A DNA stretch of 64,000 nucleotides, from assembly GCA_963970005.1 (NCBI GenBank), contig CAXAMN010003113.1:1498112-1562111 (forward strand), given 5' to 3'. Made by a program: the position numbers and the translations under genes. The notes beneath the pieces were generated by a model that was not told the origin of the DNA, did no database searches, and worked only from the letters and a program-made list of their open reading frames with translations. The DNA is from Durusdinium trenchii. Taxonomy: Eukaryota; Sar; Dinophyceae; Suessiales; Symbiodiniaceae. This document shows positions 56,901-64,000 of this stretch, piece after piece; the first letter of the stretch is position 1; each line of letters starts with the position of its first letter.

Positions 56901-58345
56901 CTTTTGAGGTAGGACCATCATGGACCTGTGTGACCAGTGGGGCCCAAACGAAGTCCAATGGGATGTCCAAACCACATGAGTCTTCAGCACTTCGATGCTT
57001 CATGGGCATCGAAGTAAGCTGTTAGGCGAACAAAGTGCTCGGTGCTTTCACATGGAACACCGCATACATACTTCAGCCTGGTGACCCACCATAAAATCCT
57101 CAATCATAAGCTGTGTCTAAGGTGGGTCAACCGCCAGGCCAAGAGCCAGGGGCCCCAGAGCCAATAAGAAGGGACCAATCTCTCTCTTCCCTGTGGCACC
57201 CAAGTCAGTGAGGGTGCGCAGGGTCTTGTTGTCAGGCCGTTGGTTTCTACAAAGGGAGGGTTCTAGATAGGATGTATACATTATATGTTGTTTTTGAATC
57301 TTCAAAGGGTTAGGTTTGTTCCATCCATCATCCATCACTAAATAGCTATAAATTGAGGAAACAACTCAATTTTATTGATTGTGGGTCCAGCATTATATTT
57401 TATCAGGCGGTCAGGTAAATGTACAAACGTTGGACCTTCCTTGACTAGCTCATCAACATTAAATACGTTTCCAATTCATTCATATCTTATGTGATTCTAT
57501 TAGAACTATATTTATATATCATGGTCATGATGGCCCCTTCCAGTCCTTAATGCAATTAATGGTGCAAAATGAACTTGAAGAACCCATTAATGTTTTCAAT
57601 CAGACTCTTCAAAGTCATACCCCTGCGGCTGGTTGACGACCGAAACAGGTTCCCTCTCGCAAACCTTCCCAACACCTCGCTCAACCGGCAAGAACCGATG
57701 TTGCTATTTTGCTTTGTTTTGCGTGCTGTGCCAGGTCAAGCATCTTGCAGCGTGTTCTTCGCCCATCTCAGCCAAAAGCTGTAAGAATTTGGGCAGTTTC
57801 GACTGATGCCCCCAGATCTCGAATGCCGCATGATGGCGCGTCGTCAACGAGCATTCCTTGGGACGGCTAAGCAGCAAGACCGGAAAACCCCCCCCTCTAC
57901 AAACAATCTGGGCGAATATGAGGTTAAGCAGTAAAACAATGAAAAGAATGAACAACATATAAGTAGATTTCATTTCATTTAGGTCTCATTGCTTTGCATT
58001 TAGGTCTTTCAATTCTTGCTCAGCCACACTGACCATACCACATTGCACACATGCAGTCATCAAGTCGATACTGTTTTTCTTCTTTCTTCAGCTTTCAGTG
58101 TCAGTGAAACGAATCAGCGCCCCCACTGTCTCCAACACTCAATTGGACAACACCTTGATGGAAGATTTGAAATTTGAGTAAATTGGGTTGAGTTTCGAAT
58201 CGCATGTTTGAAGTCTAAATCATGGCCAGCTCTTTCAGAAAGTAGGCACCTCTCAGAAAGTAGGCCTGGCATGCCGAGCCAATGCAACCAGAATCTCCCC
58301 TGCATCCAAACACTTCTGATGGTTGACACTCATTAGCGCTGTTCA
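31867..58345 (-). CDS. Large multi-exon gene: binding-protein-like ectodomain, Cys-rich modules, membrane helices, TIR-like domain
   Basis: Minus-strand exons in collinear domain order, several joined by exact frame-preserving splices. Ectodomain: 58225-58345, 55875-55986, 55316-55745, 55012-55128, 54430-54512, 54093-54213. Cys-rich: about 49425-49520, 48106-48262, 46590-46669, 45849-45961. Membrane: 45345-45639, 37583-37790, 37334-37398. TIR: 36882-37165, 33264-33318, 32483-32615, 31867-32021 with stop TAG at 31867-31869. The whole would be a type-I-like surface receptor with extracellular solute-binding-like and Cys-rich parts and a cytoplasmic TIR-like domain. The 5' end is not found, and at least one small exon between 36882 and 33318 and others between 54093 and 48262 are missing from my model. 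That all exons belong to one gene is inferred from order, strand and domain logic. Confidence 0.6.
33730..34100. other. GC-rich island in the intron
   Basis: A markedly GC-rich block in AT-richer surroundings. Frames on both strands are open but lack motifs, so they are probably composition effects. Downstream to 34440 nothing is recognisable. Confidence 0.35.
34900..36124 (-). pseudogene. Retroposed, formerly trans-spliced sequence with a double SL relic
   Basis: At its 5' end on the minus strand, AGCCATTTTGGCTCAAG (36124-36108) is a 17-base exact match to the dinoflagellate SL. It is followed at once by ATCTCGGCTCAAG (36107-36095), a second, mutated SL 3' end. An open frame with no ATG at the SL runs to 35476. 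It includes GWASMSKEVQDTLRGVGAG, then QPLEEILKAQLKAPDQPAEH and DPATLPDLSWTLTCQSW. The frame is lost near 35476. The extent to about 34900 is a guess, as no poly-A or target duplication was located. Parent gene unknown. Confidence 0.6.
36095..36124 (-). other. Tandem spliced-leader relics
   Basis: Two SL 3' portions head to tail: a 17/17 match to the SL, then an 11/13 match. In dinoflagellates such doublets mark genes that were trans-spliced, retroposed, expressed and trans-spliced again. Confidence 0.8.
36136..36160. repeat. CT microsatellite
   Basis: About ten CT dinucleotides immediately upstream (minus-strand sense) of the double SL relic. Confidence 0.75.
37334..45639 (-). CDS. Exons of the transmembrane region
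   Basis: 45345-45639 follows acceptor ACTCAG and reads GACRLCDGMDYSVLSIIFLG and then hydrophobic spans (VVMGVTILHFAL; LMVVLLGFIQFVTMVQMM). 37583-37790 reads FLFKRFAPGAEVFSVVFLLR, then NSLLTMCPLITTKSGRLVSM, a further hydrophobic hairpin. 37334-37398 reads ASIAMVAFYKPWRFMINNVL and ends GGATAT at a GT donor. Its joint to the next exon (GATTCTC) gives LDMILMVAML, restoring a helix. Repeated helices suggest a polytopic membrane segment rather than a single pass. Confidence 0.6.
40389..43272 (+). mobile_element. Degenerate Ty1/copia-type LTR retrotransposon
   Basis: Plus-strand remnants in order. A Lys-rich Gag-like stretch lies at 41009-41290 (LAMLKGFRKGKGKNPDRQK). A CCHC zinc knuckle CYTCGKPGHIPDKC lies at 41292-41333. 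RT blocks start with GAVRCRLVVGGYDQV near 42206, then LDVSTAALRALITGDDIFVV, then LRKLRRARFGLPNAPRL near 42430-42470. The catalytic box LCYVDDLMVFG has YVDD at 42563-42574. Frames change repeatedly and stops occur, and integrase was not recognised. Sequences at 40389-40464 and 43150-43272 share words (TGCACTTTTGCCCAGA; GGACTTGAGACTAGGGTGAG-like) and may be LTR fragments. Inactive copy, sitting in an intron of the TIR-like gene on the opposite strand. Confidence 0.72.
40768..40820. repeat. Short tandem duplication
   Basis: CACGACATGCGTCACTTC occurs twice, about 29 bp apart. Confidence 0.7.
45849..49520 (-). CDS. Exons of the Cys-rich GCC2/GCC3-like modules
   Basis: 48106-48262 follows acceptor TTTGCAG and reads GEPGFFQNILGSPECSVCEP, then HGCELCSLGEYVNSSGKTAC, a typical CxxCxxG..(S/V)xxxG..xC module. 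46590-46669 follows TTTGCAG and reads LTCPGSNRFAILPGYFSAS. 45849-45961 reads CPGGMPGTCADGRDVSSACV, then KCQENRGGSA, and ends at GGAG before GTGACA. A further possible module is at 49425-49520 (DCTTCSAGRASATG). Such modules form disulphide-rich stalks in protist surface proteins. Confidence 0.6.
50386..50560 (+). repeat. MPEDM-type coding-like repeat, copy 1
   Basis: Irregular iteration of ATGCCAGAA, GATATG, ATGTCAGAA words. Read in frame these give MSEDKPVGMPESMPMPDRT and then a Cys/Lys-rich variant (CQKSCQKKCQKIC). The same repeat family recurs at 52060-52230. No initiation or splice evidence, so treated as a dispersed repeat. Confidence 0.6.
50690..51105. repeat. GAGAGT/GAGTGT simple-sequence tract
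   Basis: About 415 bp of purine-rich GAGAGTGAGTGT-type repetition. Open frames across it (Thr/Leu/Ser/His-rich) are artefacts of repetition. Confidence 0.85.
51110..51420 (+). repeat. Dispersed repeat translating as LPRNLHFEVHK units
   Basis: Seven or so units of about 37-40 bp with core GCCACGAAATCTGCACTTCG, then AGGTTCACAAAGTGCTG. A GCACTT/AAGTGC inverted pair occurs across unit junctions. Translation of one frame gives LPRNLHFEVHK repeatedly. Related units lie at 51660-51925 and 60895-60990. Confidence 0.75.
51660..51925 (+). repeat. Diverged copies of the LPRNLHFEVHK repeat
   Basis: Separated units with the core TGCCACGAAATCTGCACTTCG and TCACGAAATC variants, spaced more widely than at 51.1-51.4 kb. 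Confidence 0.6.
52060..52230 (+). repeat. MPEDM-type coding-like repeat, copy 2
   Basis: Words ATGCCAGAAGATATG and ATGTCAGAG iterate; the frame from 52076 reads MPVRMSMPEDMAGHMSENMP. Same family as 50386-50560. The LPRNLHFEVHK field lies between the two copies. Confidence 0.65.
52790..53475. repeat. Diverged direct duplication, unit about 360 bp
   Basis: Two units share, in order, AAGTATCTATTAA-like, CCCCAATTAA, GGTTTATA, ACACGCCGCGTTTACACCAG, TGGCACGGACTCAC, CAAAACCGCATGGCACAGCA and CTAATGAAGAATCA blocks. No coding potential recognised. Confidence 0.65.
53485..53915. repeat. Direct duplication, unit about 250 bp
   Basis: AAAGGTTTTTGTAGGGGAAA, GACCCTTCGATCTGGAG, GAAGCTCTTCCCAGGT and TTTCAGGGACC blocks recur in the same order, each copy ending in a G-rich TTATTAGGGGG segment. 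Confidence 0.7.
54093..58345 (-). CDS. Exons of the solute-binding-protein-like ectodomain
   Basis: 58225-58345 reads ECQPSEVFGCRGDSGCIGSA. 55875-55986 follows acceptor CTCAG and reads NYYGNYNATWFAPENC, ending at a GT donor. 55316-55745 reads ALASHIEAMASNLIAKPWP, then GIPMLKCWQGKWWIAPACRS, then FHNMPIALATASSWDNY, and ends CACAT before GTGCCC. 55012-55128 begins GTACTGGTATACTCC after an AG, so the joint reads HM-YWYTPDASFALL-KPMLVEFP. 54430-54512 reads ADDRAFGLARNLQISDSDL. 54093-54213 reads LASGEDFTNTYLSACTWL, then DVWAEWVP. The chain resembles type II substrate-binding proteins of betaine-type (OpuAC-like) transporters. The ligand cannot be read from sequence. Confidence 0.6.
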
Positions 58346-59109
58346 TCGTAGCTCCAACCAGAGCCTGTGCTTGCCCGGCGCCGGTGGACGGCGCCGGCCA
58401 CCGGCAGGATATTACGGCATTGCAGCAAACCGAAATGATAATATTGCGCAAAGGGGGGGTACCACGCAGAGGGTATTATAAGCAAAGTGGGAATTAGTGA
58501 GCATGCGGAATGTTGTAATGTCCTCAAGTAGTAACATACTACCCTGTGGCCCAAGCTGTGAAGTCCCAAGCTGTGACGGCAAGTATTCAAAACGAGTTGT
58601 TTATCTGTCAGTAGTGTTTGAAGCTTTTGAACTAGCGCCAGCCCAAATCCAAACTCTTGCAAGCCTTCACGTCAAACAGGTGGGTCACGGCGTTTGAGCG
58701 GCCATTGTCTCAGTAGGCTTCAAGAAGCGGTGGAGCTCCTACATCACTACATCAAGTGAATTGGTTGCCCAGTCAAAACCAACAAGCATTTGTTAGATAG
58801 CGCATATCAAGATTATCAGATTGGCATCACACCTGAGAAACAGCCAGGCCAAGAACCGGCAGCAAAAAGATTGGAACCCCAGTCCTGTGAAAAGACCTTT
58901 GTGCTTTGAGTCGTGAGGGTCATCAAACTTCCATCCACAAGTTCTCCCCTCCTCCGACCGTTCTTCGGATATTGGCTGAGATCTGGAAAACGGACCTCCT
59001 TCTTGGCAAAGGAGCGGTAGTCCATAAGATTTCGCTCCTGAGACAAACAAGTTCAGAGCCCCTTTAGTGAGCAGTTTATACATTATCAGATCTGGGTCCT
59101 CAGCATCAC

Positions 59110-59488
59110 TCAGCTGGTCTTTCGGATGGGACTGCCAAAAAAAAGGTTTCTCGCAGTCAGCTTTGGCTTCGGTGAAATGCACTCCAGAAAGCTGGCAAGA
59201 GAATAAGCAGCGTTCCACAAAATTTTACTGGTCCTATATGCCACGAAAAAGCTTCGAGCTCGACCGACTCCGATCCCCACATGTCGTGGGTCCATCTGCA
59301 CTTCCTCGACGCTGAACTCGGGGCCCACAAGGAATGGACAACATCACGAGGGTATTCTGTCACATTATCAATAAACACAATGTCGCATGTCTCCGGATAC
59401 TGTTCATAGAAAGCGGAATGCGTGGCAAACCCCGTATCGTTCTGGCGAAGCTGCTTGCCCATACTGCTGTACATGGTGCACACAGGGC
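59110..59488 (-). pseudogene. Cytosine-C5 DNA methyltransferase-like exon, frameshifted
   Basis: After an acceptor CCTAG at 59491-59489 the minus strand reads VCTMYSSMGKQLRQNDTGFA, resembling the Pro-Cys loop region of C5 methyltransferases. DIVFIDNVTEYPRDVVHSL follows, in the place of the ENV motif. The continuation expected for the family, VQMDPRHVGIGVGRARSFFV, is in another frame starting near 59315. So there is a one-base shift with no room for an intron. Downstream YRTSKILWNAAYSLASFLEC follows. It could be a pseudogene or a sequencing error. It lies upstream of the TIR-like gene on the same strand. Residue before the catalytic Cys is Val, not the usual Pro. Confidence 0.5.
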
Positions 59489-60799
59489 CTAGGCAAGGGC
59501 ACAAACACACTCACACACGTTCAAAGACCATACAATCTGACCTTCAGCCTTGTTTCCGTGTGTGCACAGTCATGCTCTTCATGTCTTCACGCGCAAAGTT
59601 TTGAGGCTTGCACTGCCACGGACGACATCAACGCCTCATGGATTCAGGCTCAATCCCTCCCAAAACTGAAGTACATAAAAAGCGGTGACAGCCAGTCAGT
59701 GTGTCGCGAAAAGATCTATTAAGTGACCAAGCTGCGTTTTGGATCTTGGCTTCATTGGCTTCTATTCAATTTGCAGAATCTCTTGTGCGTAGTGCAATAG
59801 TTTCCGCAGGGTGAAGACAAGTCCACTTCAAGGATGTCAGGAAAGTTACAAAGGCCATACGAGCGTTTCAACACTGACTGGCAATCTTCATTGATTTCAC
59901 ATGTCGCTTTCAACATCACATGCTGTTGAGGTGCCCTTGCGCCGTCTCCTGCGAGAAACCTTTAGGCTGCAGCCTGAAGACTCAAGCATGCCTCACTCAC
60001 GAACAAAGCTGTGAGCAACTTACATCATGCTGGATTTAGAGGCACTGCAATTCCAAAAATACACATTAAACTTCATGGAGAGATGCGCTTTCAGCAGCGC
60101 CACAGCCAGAAAATGCTGTCGTCATGTTCCATTTCTATTTCTTAAGCCGTGACACCGTTGACTTGCACACTCGATCCACTTGTCGGCCCATCCAAAGGTC
60201 GCAAAAAAACACTCCTGAAGTGGCTCTTGGAGTCATCGGCCGGCTGAGGCACACTTGTCTTCGGATACTTTCTCCTGCGACATCAGGCACTCCGGAAGAA
60301 ATGGAAAACGATGATGATGAAACACGGTTTGCGCATGGTTTGACAGAATTCAGAATTGAACTGATCAGTGATCAGCCCCTAACACCTTTACAAGCAGTTC
60401 CCGGGCAAGCCGGCGGCGGAAGTTTCCTATAAGAAGAATTTGACCTATAGGAGTGCCCCGGTTCTTTCCACGATGCGTGTCCCTCAGTCAGACGCACGCG
60501 CTCCAACTTTTCACCAACACAGCGCCACCTGTGCAAGGTCTGTGCAAGATCAGCAGCTCGCAACAGTGTACTGGGTTAGGTCTATGCCAAAGCCAGATCA
60601 GCAGCCCACACCGGCGTGCTGAAGCAACTGGGCATGCGCTTAAGTGCGGCTGCTGCGGGCACGCGAAGTGGGTGGTGTTTTCAAAGTCAACATAATTTCT
60701 TCCAACATTTGGTGTGCGTCTCCATGCAGGTGCACAGCGACGCACGCCGATCGATGCTGGTGCGGTTCTCTAGCTACGAAGAGTGGCGACCTGACGCGG

Positions 60800-60990
60800 G
60801 TCACAGCACGAAGTGCTGTTGCTTCGAAGCAAGTATTAGGTGGCCCGTTGCATTCTCTCCGAAGAATCTGCTTACCAGAACCGCCCGGCTGACAAAGTGC
60901 TGCGCCTGCCACGTAATCTGCACATGGAGGTTCACAAAGTGCTGTGCCTGCCCCGAAATCTGCACCTCCAGCTTCACCGCCACCATGATC
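60800..60990 (+). repeat. LPRNLHMEVHK-type repeat
   Basis: Two full units with GCGCCTGCCACGTAATCTGC and TGCCTGCCCCGAAATCTGC cores and the GTTCACAAAGTGCTG link, plus a degenerate unit near 60800. Same family as 51.1-51.4 kb. Confidence 0.65.
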
Positions 60991-62199
60991 CATCCAGGAT
61001 CTACATGTTGTACCTTAGATACAGACAGGGCCCAATAAGTATGATGTTATTGGCGTGATCTCAGCTTAGTAGAGCGAATGATTGCTGCTGTATTGAAAGC
61101 GAACCCTCAATAATGTTGGCAAATTTAATTCGACTGTCAAAAAATTTTGAGACAAGCTGAGGAACCAGTACTCGAAGGATGCAACCATCTGGAGACAGAC
61201 ACTGCAGAACATTCAAAGGATCATCATCTGGTCCTCTTGCTTCATGCAACGCCAGTTCTCCTCCACATCATGGAATCCTCAAGTCCTGGGAAGTGGTGTT
61301 GCAATAAAAGGCCAAATGTTCACATGTGACCAACTGACCAACTCAACATTGAAAACTTATTTGACAAAAGACCCACAAACCAATCGTGTGTCAGATTAAT
61401 AAAATCATCTAATTAAAAGTCTTTCGAACTGGACACAAGCTGCGCCAAGATGTCATCCCTCAGCGTGAATGGTTGGACAAATAGAGCAAACATTAAACCC
61501 AACCAGCCCAAAATGAACGCAACTAATCAAAACCGTTCGGTGGAACAAGCAAAAGCCAAGAATCCACATCTTCATGCACGAATGATCCAGGAACCCAGCG
61601 ATCTGTGCTGCCATGTCTTGCGACCTTTGACAAACAAACAAAGTTCCAGATTGACAAAACTCATCGCGACAATGAGACAGTGAGCAATCTAGTCATGTCA
61701 TTAATGCATTAAACTTCCCGTCATTCATGCCAAGAAACACAGTTAAAGAAGAGTGCATTGAATCTATCCAAGACACGTCGCCAAAAGGCGCTCCAGTGTC
61801 AGATCAGCAGGCGGATCTCCACCCGGATTCTCGCTGTTCCGCACAACTTAGATGCTGATCATATCACGAAGGAAGCAACACGGTTCAGCTATTGAAACAA
61901 AGCAAGAACCTCAAGGCCCCCTGCCCGCAAAAGCAAAGCGTAAATGAAACGACGCAAGACACGGGAGAACAGGAACTTCATCCGCAGGTGCTTTTTCAGG
62001 CTCCTGTAGCCTTTCAAGTCCTTCTTGAAGCGGATGATCTCGCGAGGTGCACGGGGTGTTTGCATGCACCTCGGGAACGAAAGGAACTCAATGACCAGAT
62101 ACACGATAATAAGCAAATCTGGTTGGTGGTTCAAACCTGCAACAGGAGACGGACAGTAACTCACCTCAAGCGTGAGTAATTAATTTTGCCGTCTGAGGT

Positions 62200-62522
62200 T
62201 TGCATGTCACCGCAATATCACAAAATAATGGAAGATTTCTCAAAGCAAAGCCAAGACTCTTCAACGCTTTCTGCCGATACGACAGCCCAGCGTCTGCAGG
62301 ATCATCGGGCTCTTCGGAAGGCACAACCTGCCCAAAAACCGGCCTAGGCACCGGCCCAGTCGCCGGCTCTGGTACAGGCCCATCACTCCTCGAAGCCTGT
62401 GAGGATGACTCGCTGAAGGCTTCGGTGAAGCCGCGGCCTTCCCGCCTGGCTTCGACGCCGGCTTGGCCTTTCTGCTCGGCTTGTTGATCAAGATGAGCTT
62501 GACGGGAAGCTTCGGTGCCATG
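62200..62522 (-). CDS. Possible exon of an unidentified minus-strand gene
   Basis: An ATG at 62522 opens MAPKLPVKLILINKPSRKAK and a Lys/Ala/Pro-rich stretch. A second frame from about 62420 down reads SDGPVPEPATGPVPRPVFGQ, then YRQKALKSLGFALRNLPLFC, and meets a GTGACA donor near 62207. The two would need a one-base shift to join. No family recognised. Could be a decayed gene or two chance frames. Confidence 0.25.
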
Positions 62523-63234
62523 ATCCGAACAGATACTTTACTTGATCTTTGCCGCCTCCCGCGGCCTCCCAGCCGAAGCTTCCGGTGGATGCAATCACGC
62601 ACAATCAGCGCAATCAGAATCCATCAATCGATCAATCAAATCAATCATTCAATTACTCAATACGAAAGTATCGTCACAGTGAATCAATTCAATCTATCAC
62701 ATTATCACTATTCATCAAACAAATCCAACAATCAGTCCACGCACGTGAGATCCCAAACAAAGTGTAAACGATGCTGGTCCAACCTTGAAGATCATCAGCT
62801 AATGCCCAACAGTCGCCATCGCAAGCCTCCAGTGAACGATCAAACACTTCATGTCCTCCTTCCCACAAATTTTCAACAAAGCTGGGCTTTGGAATTCAAA
62901 TGGGAATGGCCAGCAGATTCGAACCAATCGACAAATCAGTCATTAAATTTGATTGCTTATTACTTTAAATAATATGTCTTGTAGCTTGCTATATTTGGAA
63001 CCAAGCTGTGGCTGAAAAAACCAGGTGCCCATTACTCTAACCCTCGCCTCAGGACTGCTTGTCCAATTGAGGCTCACGCTTTTAGGAGAAAACCACTCAG
63101 CACCTGGCTGGGCGGGCTTGCAAAAGTGCTGCAGCGGTCCGTATGTAACAAAGTACGATGACATGAAGCTGAACATCTTGGCATCACTTCATCAAAAAAC
63201 AAAACTATCATGTTACGAACGCAATTGAATGCAA

Positions 63235-63300
63235 CCCAAACTGATTTATCCGACCGATTCCTGATCGCAACCCAAACTGATTTATCCGACCGGTTCCTCA
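63235..63300. repeat. Tandem duplication of a 33 bp unit
   Basis: GCAACCCAAACTGATTTATC plus CGACCG(A/G)TTCCT(C/G)ATC occurs twice in tandem. Confidence 0.8.
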
Positions 63301-63414
63301 TCGTTGAAGGGGTCGTTCTAAGATTCAATGCCTGTTCTACGCAATTCCTAAGCTTGTCCAACTAAAGGACAAAATTCATGCCAATGCCATGCTTCGTGGC
63401 CGGCTTGGGGTCAA

Positions 63415-63620
63415 TCAGACCAAGACAAATCCATCTTCATCATCGGCTGGCTGCTCATGAGCCTGCTCATCTTCTGCTTGTCCTGGCCCTGCTGATGCTG
63501 GTGCTTCGCCTGCTGGAGAGGCTGCTGACGGCTGCGAGGTCATTGGCCCTTCATTTGCCACCTGCGTGGCTCCCAACCCGAAGGAATCACCCTTTCCATT
63601 CAGGGCGGAAGTAGCGTGGG
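63415..63620 (-). CDS. Possible exon, acidic Ala/Glu/Pro-rich
   Basis: Minus strand reads GATQVANEGPMTSQPSAASP, then PGQAEDEQAHEQPADDEDGF before a stop at 63415. Composition is protein-like but no motif or confirmed splice site supports it; the opposite strand is Leu-rich and open too. Confidence 0.22.
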
Positions 63621-64000
63621 CGGTGGAAGCAAGAAGAACTCGTCCAAACACCCCATCAGTAGCATTGAACGATGCTGCTCGCAGAAGACCTTGGGCCGAG
63701 CTTCAAACCTTCAAACCTTGAGAAAAATGTAAAAGGTTGAACTTCAATTGTCGGGTGACCAGAAAATAGGTGAACCATTTACTCAAAACAGGCTAGGCTG
63801 CAATGTGCGGGGCACAGGTCAAGTCCAACGTCCACACCAATCTCGGCAGCGCGTTTGCGCCAAAGCAGCAGGCCCAATTTTGGAACTCCAAGGAGTTTCC
63901 ATCATCTGCCATGGGCCACTTGCCAACTGACCAAGTCGCTGGATTCTTGCTCTTTGTCAGCCTTCTAAAGGTGACTGGCCCTCCAGCGGCCGTGAAGATA

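Overview
This window looks like nuclear DNA from a dinoflagellate, most likely a Symbiodiniaceae-type genome. Five signs point there: relics of the dinoflagellate spliced leader (SL) fused to retroposed sequence (7674-7685 and 36095-36124); a multi-exon gene whose reading-frame joins need GT, GC and GA donors; very low gene density; dispersed repeats translating as LPRNLHFEVHK and MPEDM units; and several decayed retroelements. I see no rRNA, tRNA, CRISPR or bacterial operon. The identification comes from sequence features only.

Layout. (1) 1-7685, minus strand: a decaying tyrosine-recombinase retroelement. 5'->3' it reads SL relic, Cys-rich RING-like N-terminus, tyrosine recombinase with Cys/His knuckle, protein-phosphatase-like CX5R domain, Gag-like protein with Cys/His knuckle, methyltransferase-like domain, and a reverse transcriptase that leaves the window at base 1. 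Several frameshifts break it. (2) 7686-10326: no recognisable gene. (3) 10327-25229: a tandem array of long direct repeats (pseudo-LTRs). A short unit (A1-spacer-A2) abuts a 13.4 kb element whose two about 395 bp direct repeats (B1, B2) appear to differ by one base. Its minus strand carries seven ORFs. The last encodes a GIY-YIG plus reverse transcriptase protein of Penelope-like type. The others are Pro/Thr/Ser-rich, and one has a Myb/SANT-like domain and one an RS-rich segment. Most ORFs follow a pyrimidine tract and an AG, as expected for SL trans-splicing of a polycistronic transcript. (4) 25230-31866: AT-rich, repeat-rich and non-coding as far as I can see.

(5) 31867-58345, minus strand: scattered exons of one large gene. 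Its predicted order is a periplasmic-binding-protein-like ectodomain, Cys-rich GCC2/GCC3-like modules, several membrane helices and a cytoplasmic TIR-like domain. Its introns hold a retroposed sequence with a double SL relic (about 34.9-36.12 kb), a dead Ty1/copia element (40.4-43.3 kb, plus strand) and repeat fields (50.4-53.9 kb). (6) 59.1-59.5 kb, minus strand: a broken cytosine-C5-methyltransferase-like exon. (7) 60-64 kb: two possible minus-strand exons and repeats.

The most noteworthy object is the 13.4 kb element. It is a nearly intact polycistronic retroelement with accessory ORFs. Its terminal repeats contain hairpins whose loops are conserved between the A and B families while the stems differ on both strands, which suggests a conserved RNA structure. 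I found no published description to attach to it from memory, and no database search was possible.
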